From positions 1 through 5,245 of the forward strand of contig CANQVY010000090.1 in the NCBI GenBank assembly GCA_947627405.1: a DNA stretch of 5,245 nt. The letters run 5' to 3'. Below the pieces are notes generated by a model. The model did no database searches, had not been told where the DNA came from, and worked only from the letters and a program-made list of their open reading frames with translations. The translations under genes were made by a program, and so were the position numbers. This document shows, one piece after another, positions 5,199 to 5,245 of the stretch (its first letter is position 1; every line of letters begins with the position of its first letter). The stretch comes from an uncultured Bacilli bacterium. Its GTDB lineage: Bacteria; Bacillota_I; Bacilli_A; RF39; UBA660.

Positions 5199-5245
5199 TT
5201 CCGGTTGAGGCGGGGAGTGACGATGGCGCGTGTGCTTGTCTTGAT
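5199..5245 (+). repeat. Right copy of the 47-bp direct repeat flanking the operon
   Basis: It matches 1205-1251 at 43 of 47 positions in the same orientation, 3994 bp away. It reaches the last base of the window, so the true repeat may be longer. The sequence to its left (5117-5198) does not resemble the GC-rich block that precedes the left copy, so the shared unit begins near 5199. Confidence 0.9.

Noticed and set aside
1205..5245. Flanking repeats as integron attC sites with the operon as a cassette
   Set aside because: No GTTRRRY/RYYYAAC core pair is present in the repeat copies, and no integrase gene is visible.

Overview
The window holds the 5' part of one ordinary-looking metabolic gene, a repeat-rich intergenic region, and a compact AT-rich operon of five co-directional genes. 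The operon reads like a nucleotide-centred anti-phage (TIR effector) system. A near-identical 47-bp direct repeat lies on each side of the operon. The organism cannot be named from this sequence. The mixed base composition, the purine-rich Shine-Dalgarno sites and the small overlapping operon fit an anaerobic, Clostridia-like or other gut-type bacterium, but this is only a guess.

Layout. Positions 1-535 (minus) encode the N-terminal 178 residues of a HAD-superfamily phosphatase, cut by the left edge and visibly richer in G+C than the rest. Positions 536-1451 carry no credible gene. This stretch has an AT-rich leader with a candidate promoter for the HAD gene, a 34-bp perfect palindrome (880-913), a GC-rich block of nested inverted repeats (925-1073), a strong bidirectional terminator hairpin with 21-bp arms (1080-1127), and the left copy of the direct repeat (1205-1251). 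Positions 1452-5071 (minus) are the AT-rich operon, transcribed right to left. Positions 5072-5198 hold its likely promoter and a 15-bp palindromic operator candidate. The right repeat copy (5199-5245) ends exactly at the window edge.

The operon, in order of transcription: (1) a 499-residue protein with an N-terminal TIR domain and, in its C-terminal half, what I read as a thymidylate-synthase-like domain. That domain keeps the phosphate-binding arginines and the uracil-recognising Asn, but Ser replaces the catalytic Cys. (2) A MazG-like all-alpha NTP pyrophosphatase. (3) A dTMP-kinase family protein with intact motifs. (4) A radical SAM enzyme with an auxiliary-cluster (twitch/SPASM-like) C-terminus. 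(5) A 92-residue cysteine-rich protein. Genes 2-5 overlap or lie within 10 nt of each other, so they are probably translated as one coupled unit.

How they may work together (inference): the TS-like domain would sense a pyrimidine nucleotide, such as dUMP, dTMP or a phage-modified pyrimidine. It would release or restrain a TIR NADase. The kinase, the pyrophosphatase and the radical SAM enzyme would make, remove or tune that nucleotide. The pairing of a radical SAM enzyme with a TMK-family kinase recalls the vertebrate RSAD2 (viperin)-CMPK2 gene pair, although this radical SAM protein is not a recognisable viperin. I cannot place the whole five-gene combination in a named defence system from memory, and novelty needs a database check.
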